DNA of 64,000 bases from Vibrio tarriae (GTDB lineage: Bacteria > Pseudomonadota > Gammaproteobacteria > Enterobacterales > Vibrionaceae), in NCBI RefSeq assembly GCF_002216685.1, contig NZ_CP022353.1, positions 1,116,001 to 1,180,000 on the forward strand, written 5' to 3'. The position numbers and the translations under genes are program-made. Positions within the stretch are counted from its first letter, which is position 1, and every line of letters begins with the position of its first letter. Positions 50,804 to 59,544 of this stretch are shown here, one piece after another. Under the pieces are notes generated by a model, which saw only the letters and a list, made by a program, of their open reading frames with translations, had not been told where the DNA came from and did no database searches.

Positions 50804-51352
50804 TTAGCGAAACAGATAAGGGAAAAGCTGTTTTCTTTCTTGTGCCGAAAGGTTGCTGACTCTTGCGATGTTGGTCTCTGGGATGGCTTCTGGATTTGGG
50901 TAGTGTTTCAGCACTTTTTCCATGCTCTCTTCGCGGATCAGGTGAAAGATCGGGTAGGGTGAGCGGTTGGTGAGGTTCTCATCATCCTCTGGATCTGTGC
51001 CTGCAAAGCAGTAATCAGGATGGAACGTCGCGACTTGAAACACACCTTCCCAGTCTTGCTGGCGAATTAACGCTTCCACCCAGTCGATGTAAAAATTGTA
51101 ATCAACAAAATCGTGCAGCAGGTTTGGTACAACAACGAGAGTGGTTTCAAGCTCTTGCGGCTCTTTCGTATCAAGTTCAAGCAACTGATCGTAAATATCT
51201 TGCAGCAGCGCTTCTTCATCACGGGCTTCACTGACATAGATTTTAATTTGCTGATTACGCTGCGGTTTTGCGGCAAATGGGCATAAGTTTAAGCCGATCA
51301 CGACCTGATTAAGCCAGTGATCGACTTCTTGAATAATGGTTTCCGTTGACAT
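50804..51352 (-). CDS. DUF1415 family protein
   Basis: 182 residues, soluble, no signal peptide. Characteristic pieces: VIGLNLCPFAAKP near the N-terminus, TTLVVVPNLLHDFVDYNFYID, ATFHPDYCFAG and NRSPYPIFHLIREESM. I recognise these as DUF1415, conserved in proteobacteria with no assigned function. The two conserved cysteines (CPFA, DYCF) with a nearby histidine might bind a metal; that is a guess. Single gene, 56 bases from the MFS gene on the same strand. Confidence 0.82.
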   Translation of the reverse strand: MSTETIIQEVDHWLNQVVIGLNLCPFAAKPQRNQQIKIYVSEARDEEALLQDIYDQLLELDTKEPQELETTLVVVPNLLHDFVDYNFYIDWVEALIRQQDWEGVFQVATFHPDYCFAGTDPEDDENLTNRSPYPIFHLIREESMEKVLKHYPNPEAIPETNIARVSNLSAQERKQLFPYLFR

Positions 51353-51408
51353 GTTGAGCTCAGATTCTTCGTTTTACTTGTATCATGTGGCGCTGAGCAT
51401 AGCACAAC

Positions 51409-52626
51409 TTAGGCCGAAGGGCTGGCCAAAGCCTGACTGCCCTGTGGCGTTTGTTTATTTTGTCGGCTTAAGCGCCAACCAAGGATAAACAAGATGAAGT
51501 AAAGCCCCAACCCGCCGAGTGTGACCATTTCCCAACCACCGTGTTGCCAACAGTACAGCAGGTAAAAACCACCTAAACTACCGCCGATGTAGTAGTGAAC
51601 CAAGTAAAGTGCAGTCGCGGTGGCTTTGGCTTGCGTGGCTTTTTGACTAACCCAAGCGTAAGCCAAAGTGTGGGTGAAAAAGGCGCCAAAGCTAATCAAA
51701 ATCAAACCGACCAGCATGGCGGGTATCGCTTCAATCAACGCAATCAACATGCCCGCCATACTGATGAGTGCACCAAGCATCATGCCGGGAATCGCGGAGA
51801 AACGCCGGTTCCAGTTGGCGGTGAGCTTTGAGCTCAGTGTTCCAGCCAAATAACAGACGAAAATCAGTGAAGCGATGCCAATGGGTAGTGAGTAGGGTTC
51901 GGCGACTAAACGAAATCCCATGACGGAATAGAGGTTAACAAACAGTGCGAAGTTAACCCCGCCAATCAACATAGCTAGCCAGAGTGTACGGTTTTGCAGA
52001 TGTTTAACCAACGCGCGATTGTGATGGAAAAACAGCCCACGCTGCGGTTTGAAATGCTGTTGAACGGGCAGCAAATACGCGACCAAAAGTGCGCCGAGCA
52101 GAGTAAAAATGGCCATTGCAACGACTGCATGTTGCCAACCAAGGGCATCGGTGAGTAACCCTCCAGCAATGCGGCCGGTAATACCTCCCAGTGAGTTTGT
52201 CGCAATATAGCCACCAATCGCCTTACCAAACGCTTGCGGAGAAAGCTCTTCCACCATGTACGCCACCGCAACCGAAGCAAAAGCCGCTAAAGCCACGCCC
52301 ATTAAAGCTCGGGTGAGTACCAAAAACCAAAATTGCTCAGCATAAAGCATGGCTAAGCCAATCACAGGCATAGCAAATAAGCCGGTCAGCATCACTAAGC
52401 GTCGCCCAACGGCTTCCGAAGTGACCGCCCAAGGCACGAGGCAAAGTGATAAGGCTAAAGTTGACGCTGCAAACAACCAGTTAATTTGGGTTTCCGAAAC
52501 CGCAAAGTGATTCGCCAAATAAGGCAGCATAGGTTGGAAAAGATAAAGGTTACAGAAGACTAAAAATGAACCAAAAGCGAGGGCAAAGGTCACTTTTAAA
52601 TATTGAGGAGAATGCAGTTCAATCAT
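51409..52626 (-). CDS. MFS transporter (YnfM-like)
   Basis: 405 residues, twelve predicted TMs. The N-terminal half holds FCNLYLFQPMLPYLANHFAV and the inter-helix 2-3 MFS motif in degenerate form (VTSEAVGRRLVMLTG). TM5 has GYIATNSLGGITGRIAGG. The closest recognisable relatives are YnfM/AraJ-type sugar or drug effluxers. It is divergent from a LysR regulator, 105 bases away, as in E. coli ynfM-ynfL, which suggests that the LysR protein controls it. Substrate unknown. Confidence 0.85.
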   Translation of the reverse strand: MIELHSPQYLKVTFALAFGSFLVFCNLYLFQPMLPYLANHFAVSETQINWLFAASTLALSLCLVPWAVTSEAVGRRLVMLTGLFAMPVIGLAMLYAEQFWFLVLTRALMGVALAAFASVAVAYMVEELSPQAFGKAIGGYIATNSLGGITGRIAGGLLTDALGWQHAVVAMAIFTLLGALLVAYLLPVQQHFKPQRGLFFHHNRALVKHLQNRTLWLAMLIGGVNFALFVNLYSVMGFRLVAEPYSLPIGIASLIFVCYLAGTLSSKLTANWNRRFSAIPGMMLGALISMAGMLIALIEAIPAMLVGLILISFGAFFTHTLAYAWVSQKATQAKATATALYLVHYYIGGSLGGFYLLYCWQHGGWEMVTLGGLGLYFILFILGWRLSRQNKQTPQGSQALASPSA

Positions 52627-52731
52627 ACAGCGGATCCAAGGTGCGAAAAGGCGGCGATGTGATCACGATAGCAGTGGCATCTCGATTAATAAAATATATT
52701 AAAGTTATGGTTGCGATATACAGGATATATG

Positions 52732-53601
52732 ATGGAAGTTCGACAACTGCGTCACTTTGTGACCGTGGCAGAATGGGAAAGTTTTACCTTAGCCGCGCAG
52801 CAACTGCATATTGCGCAGCCTGCACTGAGTATTTCGATTAAGAAATTTGAGCAGCAGCTTGGTGTTACCTTATTCAAAAGAGATGAAAGAAAAGTCGCGT
52901 TGACCCATGAAGGTGAAGTGTTGCTTGAGCATGCCAAGCGCATTTTGCAACAAGTCAGTGACGCGCAATTAGCGGTTTATGAGCTCAACGGCGTCGTGAA
53001 AGGTGAAGTGCGCCTTGGCACGCCAAGTATGATGGGCTCTTACTTCTTCCCGCAAATCATCATGGCGTTTAAAAGCCACTTTCCGAATCTGAAAATGACG
53101 GTGATTGAAGCGGGTACTCAATCGATCCGCAAAATGCTGCTCTCAGGTGAGTTGGATATTGGGGTGATTTTGAATCACGATCTGCCGGACGATTTGGCAG
53201 CGGATCCGCTGCTCTCTTCGCAAATGGTTGCTGTGGTTGGCAAAAATCATGAGTTAGCTGAACGTCGGCATCTGACTTTTGCCGAGTTTTTTGAGCATGA
53301 ACTGGTGATGTTTAAACCCGGCTATTTTCACCGAGACTTTATCGATAAAGTGTGCCGAGAACATAAATTTACCGCGGATTTTTCTTTTGAAACCAATTTG
53401 TTACCTATGATTTTAAGCATAGTGAAACATGAATATGCGATTACCGCGCTGTTGGAGTTGGTGACCAGCAATGAACCGGAAGTGACGGCGATTCCGTTTG
53501 AACCGCCGGTGTGGCTTGATCTTGCATTGGCTTGGCGTAAAGAAGGTTATCTGTCCAATGCCGATCGTACTTTCATCGAGTTTGTGAAAAAGTACGTTTA
53601 G
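52732..53601 (+). CDS. LysR-family transcriptional regulator
   Basis: 289 residues from ATG 52732 (MEVRQLRHFVTVAEWESF), with AGGA seven bases upstream; ATG 52729 is also in frame. N-terminal winged HTH (~1-60) with FTLAAQQLHIAQPALSISIK, linker helix, then a periplasmic-binding-like effector domain (~90-289) with VRLGTPSMMGSYFFPQ and ELDIGVILNHDLPDD. It is divergent from the MFS gene, so it probably regulates it and itself from the shared 105-base region. The effector is not evident. Confidence 0.92.
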   Translation: MEVRQLRHFVTVAEWESFTLAAQQLHIAQPALSISIKKFEQQLGVTLFKRDERKVALTHEGEVLLEHAKRILQQVSDAQLAVYELNGVVKGEVRLGTPSMMGSYFFPQIIMAFKSHFPNLKMTVIEAGTQSIRKMLLSGELDIGVILNHDLPDDLAADPLLSSQMVAVVGKNHELAERRHLTFAEFFEHELVMFKPGYFHRDFIDKVCREHKFTADFSFETNLLPMILSIVKHEYAITALLELVTSNEPEVTAIPFEPPVWLDLALAWRKEGYLSNADRTFIEFVKKYV

Positions 53602-53647
53602 CGCCAAGAAGAGCATTCATCTTTGCTGCTAATAATCTCTAGCGCTA

Positions 53648-53881
53648 TTAATCTTTACTGCTGTAAATACGTTCAAAATTGGTGTGGTTCCAGCCGATCA
53701 TCAAACGATCACCAATTTTTAGTACAGGTACACTGCGAGCGCCGAGAGCATCAAGCTCTTTGCGTCCGCGTTCCATTTTCGCATTACATAAGCGGTACTT
53801 AATGCCTTTTGAGTCCAGATAACGCTGGGCGTCTTTGCAGTGTGGGCATTTATCTTTTATGTACAAAACCACGCGTTTCAT
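53648..53881 (-). CDS. Glutaredoxin-family protein (CPHC)
   Basis: 77 residues, a compact thioredoxin-fold protein. The active site is CPHC in DKCPHCKDAQRYL (dithiol, position ~12-15); the cis-proline is in ARSVPVLKIGDRLMIGW. It resembles short NrdH/glutaredoxin-like proteins; the CPHC form is unusual compared with CPYC glutaredoxins. It likely reduces disulphides or mixed disulphides in the cytoplasm. Single gene; partner unknown. Confidence 0.88.
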   Translation of the reverse strand: MKRVVLYIKDKCPHCKDAQRYLDSKGIKYRLCNAKMERGRKELDALGARSVPVLKIGDRLMIGWNHTNFERIYSSKD

Positions 53882-54046
53882 TGGAATCTCTCATGAATCA
53901 AAAGGGCGCAAAGTGTATCGAGAGTCGGCTGGAGATGCAAATCCCCTTCCTGCTTGAAGCGCTCATACTTATTGGTGTAGGTGATTCTTGAGTGGAAATT
54001 GAGTAAACTTGCCGACCTTTTTTGTCACCCGAACTGAGCACGTGAA

Positions 54047-54559
54047 ATGAGTATGCACCCTGCACTGAAGTACATTCAGGGATATCCCCAACACATTGTT
54101 GAACAAGTTGCTCAACTGATCGCAAACGACAAGCTGATAGCTTGGTTTGAGCAGCGTTATCCTGAGCGGCACGATATCCAGAGTGAAAAAGCGCTGTTTG
54201 ATTTCACCATGGCTTTAAAAAACCAATATATGAAGAAAACGGCTCCGCTCAGTAAAGTGGTGTATGACGGAAAAATTCATCTCATTAATAATGCGCTGGG
54301 GTTACACAGCTACGTTTCTCGGGTGCATGGCAATAAACTGAAAGCAAAAAATGAAATCCGAATTGCCAATGTGTTTAAACAAGCACCTGAACCGTTACTG
54401 CGCATGTTAGTAGTGCATGAACTGGCGCATTTAAAAGAGAAAGAACACAACAAAGCGTTTTATCAGCTCTGTTGCCATATGGAACCGAATTATCACCAGT
54501 TAGAGCTGGATGCACGGCTATACATGATGGTGCTAGAGCTCAAGGCAGGCAAAGCATGA
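54047..54559 (+). CDS. YgjP-like metal-dependent hydrolase (DUF45/M48-type)
   Basis: 170 residues. The zincin motif [16 protein letters not shown] provides HExxH plus a downstream His, typical of the YgjP/WLM group of putative metalloproteases. [21 protein letters not shown] and [21 protein letters not shown] precede it. There is no signal peptide, so it is cytoplasmic. It ends ATGA, overlapping the rlmF start, so the two are coupled. The physiological substrate is unknown. Confidence 0.82.
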   Translation: MSMHPALKYIQGYPQHIVEQVAQLIANDKLIAWFEQRYPERHDIQSEKALFDFTMALKNQYMKKTAPLSKVVYDGKIHLINNALGLHSYVSRVHGNKLKAKNEIRIANVFKQAPEPLLRMLVVHELAHLKEKEHNKAFYQLCCHMEPNYHQLELDARLYMMVLELKAGKA

Positions 54560-55644
54560 ACACTCCACTTAAGCCAAAACATGAGCAAAAAACAAATCGA
54601 AAACCGAAAGCCAATAAGCCAGTTGTGAAAAAGCAGCAAAATAAGCAGCCGTCAACCCACAAAGTACAAGGTGAGGAAGTCGCTGCCGTTAAATCTGGGT
54701 TACATCCACGCAATCGTCATCGCGGGCAGTATGATTTTCCGGCACTGATTAAGGCCGTGCCAGAGTTGCAAGCCCATGTGATGAAAAAACCTAAAGGGCA
54801 ATGGACGATTAATTTTGCCGATCCGATCGCGGTCAAGTTACTCAATAAAGCGCTTTTGGCTCTGCATTACGGTGTCACCTATTGGGATATCCCAGAGGGC
54901 TTTTTATGCCCGCCCATTCCGGGTCGTGCGGATTACATTCATCGCGTCGCCGATCTGCTGCTTAAAGACAATCCCAAGTTAAACCCTTCTCAAGTTACAG
55001 CACTGGATATTGGCGTGGGCGCAAATTGTATCTATCCGATTGTTGGAGTGACGGAATATGGCTGGTCATGGGTTGGCAGTGATGTCGATCCTGTCTCAAT
55101 ACAACAAGCGAGTTTGATTGTTCAAAGCAACTCGAAGCTGCAAGGCCATATCGAATGCCGCCTACAAAAGAACAGCCAACATATTTTTAACGGCATTATT
55201 GGGGGTGATGAGCGTTATACGGTGACGACTTGCAATCCTCCTTTTCATGCATCCTTAGCTGACGCTCAACAAGGAACCCAGCGAAAGTTGACCAACTTAC
55301 AGGCAAATCAACGCAAGAAAGGCCGCTTAGCAACGCCAGCGTTAAGCCACTCAAGGTTAAATTTTGGTGGTCAGAAAGCTGAGTTATGGTGTCCAGGCGG
55401 AGAGGCGGCCTTTATCGGTAAAATGGCCATAGAAAGTCAGCGGTTTGCGCAGCAAGTACTCTGGTTTACCACGCTGATTTCTAAAGGTGATAACGTTCGT
55501 GGCATGAAAAAACAGCTGGAAAAACTCGGGGCTCAGTCGATACAAGTTGTAGAGATGGCACAAGGGCAAAAGATAAGTCGCTTTGTCGCTTGGAGTTTTC
55601 AAAATGCTGAGCAGCGCAAGCTGTGGTGGCAGACAAAATGTTAA
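54556..55644 (+). CDS. rlmF: 23S rRNA (adenine(1618)-N(6))-methyltransferase RlmF
   Basis: 362 residues from ATG 54556, overlapping the preceding stop by four bases. A Lys/Gln/Pro-rich N-terminal tail (~1-50) precedes [20 protein letters not shown], the start of the RlmF family core. The SAM-binding motif is [15 protein letters not shown]; the catalytic N6-adenine methyltransferase motif is NPPF in [10 protein letters not shown]. The protein modifies A1618 of 23S rRNA. The basic tail is longer than in E. coli YbiN (about 308 residues), which may aid rRNA binding. Confidence 0.93.
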   Translation: MNTPLKPKHEQKTNRKPKANKPVVKKQQNKQPSTHKVQGEEVAAVKSGLHPRNRHRGQYDFPALIKAVPELQAHVMKKPKGQWTINFADPIAVKLLNKALLALHYGVTYWDIPEGFLCPPIPGRADYIHRVADLLLKDNPKLNPSQVTALDIGVGANCIYPIVGVTEYGWSWVGSDVDPVSIQQASLIVQSNSKLQGHIECRLQKNSQHIFNGIIGGDERYTVTTCNPPFHASLADAQQGTQRKLTNLQANQRKKGRLATPALSHSRLNFGGQKAELWCPGGEAAFIGKMAIESQRFAQQVLWFTTLISKGDNVRGMKKQLEKLGAQSIQVVEMAQGQKISRFVAWSFQNAEQRKLWWQTKC

Positions 55645-55657
55645 GCTTTAAACAAGT

Positions 55658-55766
55658 TATATCCTTCCTACTTAAAGTTGCAGCGGTGTTGGCTACGTTC
55701 GTTCACCCCAATCACATAGTCTGTCTATGCTCATGCCTACCTGCAACTCCAAGTCGTTTGGGTATA
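55658..55766 (-). repeat. ERIC (IRU) element, copy 3 (internally deleted)
   Basis: Inverse orientation to copies 1 and 2: starts TATATCCTTCCTACTT and ends GTTTGGGTATA. It is 109 bp instead of ~123-128. The part matching GGCGGCAAGTGAGTCCCCC of copy 2 is missing, so one arm is shortened. It lies just after rlmF. Confidence 0.9.
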
Positions 55767-55824
55767 CTGAACATGAAAAGTAACAAAGCCAATCGCTCCT
55801 AAATAAAAACCCAGGAGGGGCAAG

Positions 55825-56050
55825 ATGAGAATTGAAGACGTTCCACTCTACGCACCCTGCCAGCCTCATTGGCTGTGTGTTCCTTTTATGAGTATTTTTG
55901 CGTTATTGCTCTTGATTGGATTGTTTTTTTTTTATTCGGATTATTTATCGCGAATACTTAAAAATTCAGCGCGCACAAAAAGTGCGCCGATTGCGGCGCA
56001 CTCATTATCGAGATCGTCATGGTGGAGGTCGTCCAACCAATATCAAATAA
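55825..56050 (+). pseudogene. Small membrane protein gene with a T10 tract and +1 frameshift
   Basis: A strong ribosome site (AGGAGGGG, seven bases) precedes ATG 55825. The frame encodes MRIEDVPLYAPCQPHWLCVP and one membrane helix (FALLLLIGLFFF). At a run of ten T (55924-55933) the written frame veers into a sequence that overlaps the convergent pilF-like gene. With nine T the frame instead gives IRIIYREYLKIQRAQKVRR, a basic tail ending GGGRPTNIK and stopping at 56050, for a 74-residue protein. The nine-T version looks like the real gene: its stop falls just before the neighbour and its tail is strongly basic (positive-inside). The tract may be phase variable or a sequencing error. Confidence 0.65.
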
Positions 56051-56053
56051 ACC

Positions 56054-56767
56054 TTAAGAGAGTGAGTTTAATAGGGTTTGATATTTTTGCTCTAACGCTG
56101 AATTTCCAGCGCGTTTTTCTAATTCAATCAGTAGTTTGAGTGAGGCTTTTTGATAGCCATAACGCTGATTCAGATCCATTAAACGTAAGCGAGCGGGTGT
56201 GTAGTCGCCTGCCTCAATCTCCATTTTAGTCAGCTGTAAAATGGACAGCAGGCGATTTGGATCGTGATCGATAGCACGTTTGAAGTATTCACGAGCATTG
56301 TCGGTTTTCCCTGCTTTGAGAGCACACAATCCGGCGTTCTCGTAACTGGCAGAAATTAAGTAGTAATAGGGTTGATCGACGGCGCGGAGGAAGTACTTGT
56401 CGGCGGTGTCGTACTCGCCTTGCTTACACAAAAAGGTACCGAAATTATTCAGCACATTACCGTTTTTCGGGTGTTCGCTTAATGCGGTGCGATACATTTT
56501 CCGCGCAGAATCATTCTCTCCAACAGCCTCATAGTAGTGCGCCATCGAAAGTTGTGAGCGGTAATAATCCGGCGCATGTTGTAGTGCTTTTTCTAAATTT
56601 TCCCGTGCTTTGATCATGCTGCCATTTTCTAAATAGCCTAAACCAAGGGCAATGCGAGCCTCTGCCATCTCAGTTGGGTCACTCTGTGCGGCGTTACCAG
56701 CCGTTTCAGTGACGGTGACGCAGCCAGCTAAGGCGATTACGAGTCCTAATCCAAACACTCTTTTCAT
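56054..56767 (-). CDS. PilF/PilW-like TPR lipoprotein
   Basis: 237 residues. Lipobox LAGC (Cys16) marks an outer-membrane lipoprotein. The mature part has about five to six TPR repeats, for example EMAEARIALGLGYLENG and AIDHDPNRLLSILQL. The pattern matches PilF/PilW, the pilotin that assembles the type IV pilus secretin, and I recall this locus annotated as a fimbrial biogenesis protein. True pilF usually sits with rlmN, rodZ and ispG, which are absent here. It could therefore be a paralogue. Confidence 0.8.
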   Translation of the reverse strand: MKRVFGLGLVIALAGCVTVTETAGNAAQSDPTEMAEARIALGLGYLENGSMIKARENLEKALQHAPDYYRSQLSMAHYYEAVGENDSARKMYRTALSEHPKNGNVLNNFGTFLCKQGEYDTADKYFLRAVDQPYYYLISASYENAGLCALKAGKTDNAREYFKRAIDHDPNRLLSILQLTKMEIEAGDYTPARLRLMDLNQRYGYQKASLKLLIELEKRAGNSALEQKYQTLLNSLS

Positions 56768-56904
56768 ACATACCTCCAGTTAACGCACCAATGATAGGCA
56801 ATTCAATTTGAAGGCCGAGCGGCGAGGGTGAAGTCTGCGAGTCAGTTGGCAAATCTATTTATGTAAGGCAGAAGCTTAAAGCCGGAAAGCGCGGGCAAAA
56901 GGAT

Positions 56905-56927
56905 AAAAAAGGCCGCACATGGCGGCC
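56905..56927 (-). terminator. Rho-independent terminator of metA
   Basis: On the minus strand GGCCGC, loop CATGT, GCGGCC, then six T. It begins nine bases after the metA stop. Confidence 0.9.
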
Positions 56928-56935
56928 GAGAAGGA

Positions 56936-57877
56936 TTATTCGTCTTTAGTGAAGTTGGCTTCGCTGAATTTTTCCAAATCGTACGGTGTTTGTTGATAAA
57001 CACAATAGTTAAGCCAGTTGGCAAACAGCAAGTGCCCGTGGCTACGCCAACTGGCGCAGGGCTTATTATCTGGGTTGTCGTTTGGATAATAGTTCACGGG
57101 AATGGCAGGACTGAGCCCTTCACCTAAATCGCGTACATATTCGCTATGTAGGGTAAAGGCATCGTATTCTGGGTGTCCGGTCACAAAGACATTACGCTTG
57201 TCTTTGGTTGCCGCGAGGTACACACCGGCCACATCCGAGGTCGCCAGAATATCGAGATCGGTATGTTCAGCCAAAAAGTCAGCTTCAAAGTCGGCATAGC
57301 GGGAGTGTGGTGCTAAAAAGCGATCATCAAACCCACGCAGCAAAGGGTGAAACGGCTTATGGATGTCGTGGTAATACACGCCAGACAATTTCTCTTCACG
57401 CGTGCGTTTTGGTAAGTTGTACAGCAGCTTCAGCCCAGCTTGCGCCGCCCAGCAGATGTACAGGGTGGAAGTCACATGTGCTTTGGCCCATGTCATGATG
57501 TTTTGTAAATGTTCCCAATAGGCAACATCTTCAAACTGCACTAACCCAAGTGGCGCACCCGTGATGATTAACCCATCAAAGTTGCGGTTTTTGACCAGCT
57601 CAAATTGGCGATAGAAGGTGTTGAGATGCTCTTCAGGGGTGTTTTTACTTGGGCGATCATCGATGCGCAGCAGCTCAATATCCACCTGTAAGGGGGAATT
57701 AGAGAGTAGGCGCAAAAACTGAGTTTCCGTCTCAATTTTTTTAGGCATTAAGTTTAACAATAGCACCTTGAGTGGTCGTATTTCCTGCGTCGAAGCACGC
57801 GATTCGGACATAACGAAGATGTTTTCATTACGTAGCACATCACTCGCCGGTAATTGGTCGGGGATTCTAATCGGCAC
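56936..57877 (-). CDS. metA: Homoserine O-succinyltransferase MetA
   Basis: 313 residues from GTG 57877 ([15 protein letters not shown]) with GGGAG eight bases upstream; the in-frame ATG at 57895 would add MLREKA and is not family-like. First committed step of methionine synthesis: acylation of L-homoserine. Catalytic Cys142 is in [12 protein letters not shown]; His235 and Glu237 are in [10 protein letters not shown], exactly at the E. coli positions. A MetJ-type operator lies directly upstream. MetA is a heat-labile enzyme in enterics. Single gene with its own terminator. Confidence 0.96.
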   Translation of the reverse strand: MPIRIPDQLPASDVLRNENIFVMSESRASTQEIRPLKVLLLNLMPKKIETETQFLRLLSNSPLQVDIELLRIDDRPSKNTPEEHLNTFYRQFELVKNRNFDGLIITGAPLGLVQFEDVAYWEHLQNIMTWAKAHVTSTLYICWAAQAGLKLLYNLPKRTREEKLSGVYYHDIHKPFHPLLRGFDDRFLAPHSRYADFEADFLAEHTDLDILATSDVAGVYLAATKDKRNVFVTGHPEYDAFTLHSEYVRDLGEGLSPAIPVNYYPNDNPDNKPCASWRSHGHLLFANWLNYCVYQQTPYDLEKFSEANFTKDE

Positions 57878-57901
57878 AGCTTTCTCCCTAAGCATTGATT
57901 T

Positions 57902-57925
57902 GGACGTCTAAACATCCAGACTTAT
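57902..57925 (-). promoter_or_regulatory. MetJ operator (tandem met boxes) of metA
   Basis: Three adjoining 8-bp boxes GGACGTCT, AAACATCC and AGACTTAT; the first matches the AGACGTCT met-box consensus in seven of eight positions. It lies 25-48 bases before the metA GTG start. MetJ with S-adenosylmethionine would repress here. Confidence 0.75.
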
Positions 57926-58017
57926 AACTCAACCGAAAATTATTGTCGATAGCAAAATGCAGCCAAGCTTAATCTAAGTTAGTATTTCTCGGCTCAATTG
58001 ACTACTGTGAAACTGCT

Positions 58018-58392
58018 ATGCGACCTCATTTAACCCTGATTCGCGGTCTGCCCGGTTCGGGGAAATCGACCTTGGCGAAGACCTTACCTGCTGTGCATCT
58101 GGAAGCAGACATGTACTTTCTCAATGAACAAGGTGTGTACCATTTTCGCCCCGAACACTTGGCGCAAGCCCATGAATGGTGCCAACAACAGACGGAATAC
58201 TGGCTGCAACAAGGCAAAGACGTGGTGGTATCGAATACTTTTGTTCGGCATTGGGAGATGGCGGTATACCGAAAACTTGCCCGACAATATCGAGCTAAGC
58301 TGACGATTCTGGTGTGTCGAGAACGTTATCAAAACGTGCATGGGGTCGATGAAGCCACTGTCGAACGCATGCGTCAACAGTGGCAAGAGTAG
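58018..58392 (+). CDS. P-loop ATP-binding protein (AAA_33 / predicted kinase)
   Basis: 124 residues. Walker A is GLPGSGKST (10-18) at the N-terminus, followed by HLEADMYFLNEQGVYHF, a substrate-site acidic motif seen in small zeta-toxin/polynucleotide-kinase-like P-loop proteins. Then come VVVSNTFVRHWEM (Walker-B-like position) and a C-terminal helix with CRERYQNVHGVDE. It is similar in layout to NEDD4BP2-type ATP-binding proteins. It is short but complete, with no signal peptide. Substrate unknown. Divergent from metA. Confidence 0.8.
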   Translation: MRPHLTLIRGLPGSGKSTLAKTLPAVHLEADMYFLNEQGVYHFRPEHLAQAHEWCQQQTEYWLQQGKDVVVSNTFVRHWEMAVYRKLARQYRAKLTILVCRERYQNVHGVDEATVERMRQQWQE

Positions 58393-58395
58393 ACA

Positions 58396-59544
58396 TTATT
58401 GTGGGTGTTTAGCGGTACGCTGGAGATCTCGGCGTAAAAGATAAAACGCCAAACCGCCCCAGACCAAAGCCTGTGCCCAAAGGAGTGTCCATTTTGGTGC
58501 GATGGTTGACCAACTGGCCGCCATTTGGTTTAAGCCCAGAAAGCCTTGGATTGCCGGCGTGCTTGGGAAGCACTGTGCAAGCCAGACTAAAGGTGCAGGG
58601 ATCATTTCCACTGGCCAAATAAATCCAGCGGTAAAAATCAGTGGCATCGAGCTAATTAACACCACCAAAGTGACCAGTTCGCGTCTCGGAGTCACTGCCC
58701 CTAATGCAATACCGACAAAATTACAGGCTAATAAAAACGGCAGGAGCAAACTGATGAGATCACTTGGCTTTGCTAAAGTATTCACGCCGTGCAAATCAAA
58801 ACTGGCACCGAAATAATAAAGACTCAGCAAGTAGTAGACTGTAACCAGTACAAGACTACGTACTAACAGCAGTTTGGCAGGAGTGACTCGGCTCCAATAG
58901 CCGTGACCTTGCTTTTGTGTTCCAACCATCAATCCAGCCGCCATGATCAGCGTTTGCTGCAGGATCAATACAAAAACGGCGGGTACGACGTAATCGACAT
59001 AACCCATGCGTGGGTTAAAAGTGGGTTTCAGGTTGGCACTGGTTGGCGAGAAATGCTGCGCGGCAAACGCCATTGGTTCACCTTCGACCACCAAGCGACT
59101 GACTTTGGTTTGTGCTGCGAGTGTGCCACCCGCTTGGGCTAAACCTTCAATAATCGTCCCGTAAACCAGAAAATAAGAAGCATCGCCCGCATAAGCGAGC
59201 GTTGGGCTTTTCCCTAGCAATAAGTCTTTGTAGAAATGCTCAGGGATAACCAGTATCCCAGCCACTTTCTTGTCTAAGAAAGCTTGTTTGGCATCGGCAA
59301 TGGTGTGATCACGCTGAACAATTTTGACTTGCGGCGTGGCATCCATCATCCGCTCCAGTTGAAAACTGGCCTGACTTTGATCGAGATTGACTACAGAAAC
59401 GGTTTGCTCACGGGGGGTCTGCTTCGCGTAAGGCAGCGGATAGAGAAAAGAATAAAACACCACACCGCCAAAGACGGTCAGCACGACAACAGGGTTAGTG
59501 AAGAGTGCTTTTAATTCTGCTTTAAATAGCTCAAATAGGGTCAT
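58396..59544 (-). CDS. ABC-2 type exporter permease (second subunit)
   Basis: 382 residues from ATG 59544, which overlaps the upstream permease stop (ATGA). TM1 VVVLTVFGGVVFYSFLYPLPY is followed by a large periplasmic domain (~45-190) and about five C-terminal TMs, including FVLILQQTLIMAAGLMVGTQ and LVTLVVLISSMPLIFTAGFI. This is the YhhJ/YbhR/YbhS architecture. It is the last gene of the TolC-HlyD-permease-permease operon. No ATPase gene accompanies it. Confidence 0.88.
   Translation of the reverse strand: MTLFELFKAELKALFTNPVVVLTVFGGVVFYSFLYPLPYAKQTPREQTVSVVNLDQSQASFQLERMMDATPQVKIVQRDHTIADAKQAFLDKKVAGILVIPEHFYKDLLLGKSPTLAYAGDASYFLVYGTIIEGLAQAGGTLAAQTKVSRLVVEGEPMAFAAQHFSPTSANLKPTFNPRMGYVDYVVPAVFVLILQQTLIMAAGLMVGTQKQGHGYWSRVTPAKLLLVRSLVLVTVYYLLSLYYFGASFDLHGVNTLAKPSDLISLLLPFLLACNFVGIALGAVTPRRELVTLVVLISSMPLIFTAGFIWPVEMIPAPLVWLAQCFPSTPAIQGFLGLNQMAASWSTIAPKWTLLWAQALVWGGLAFYLLRRDLQRTAKHPQ

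Noticed and set aside
51595..51853. Plus-strand ORFs inside the MFS gene and other long antisense frames across the window
   Set aside because: They lie wholly within well-supported genes and have no ribosome sites or recognisable features.
53940..53972. Another partial ERIC end (CCCCTTCCTGCTTGAAGC)
   Set aside because: Short imperfect match without the central palindrome.
55825..56139. 104-residue reading of the small membrane gene
   Set aside because: After the T10 tract it overlaps the 3' end of the convergent lipoprotein gene and loses a sensible tail; the nine-T frame is more plausible.
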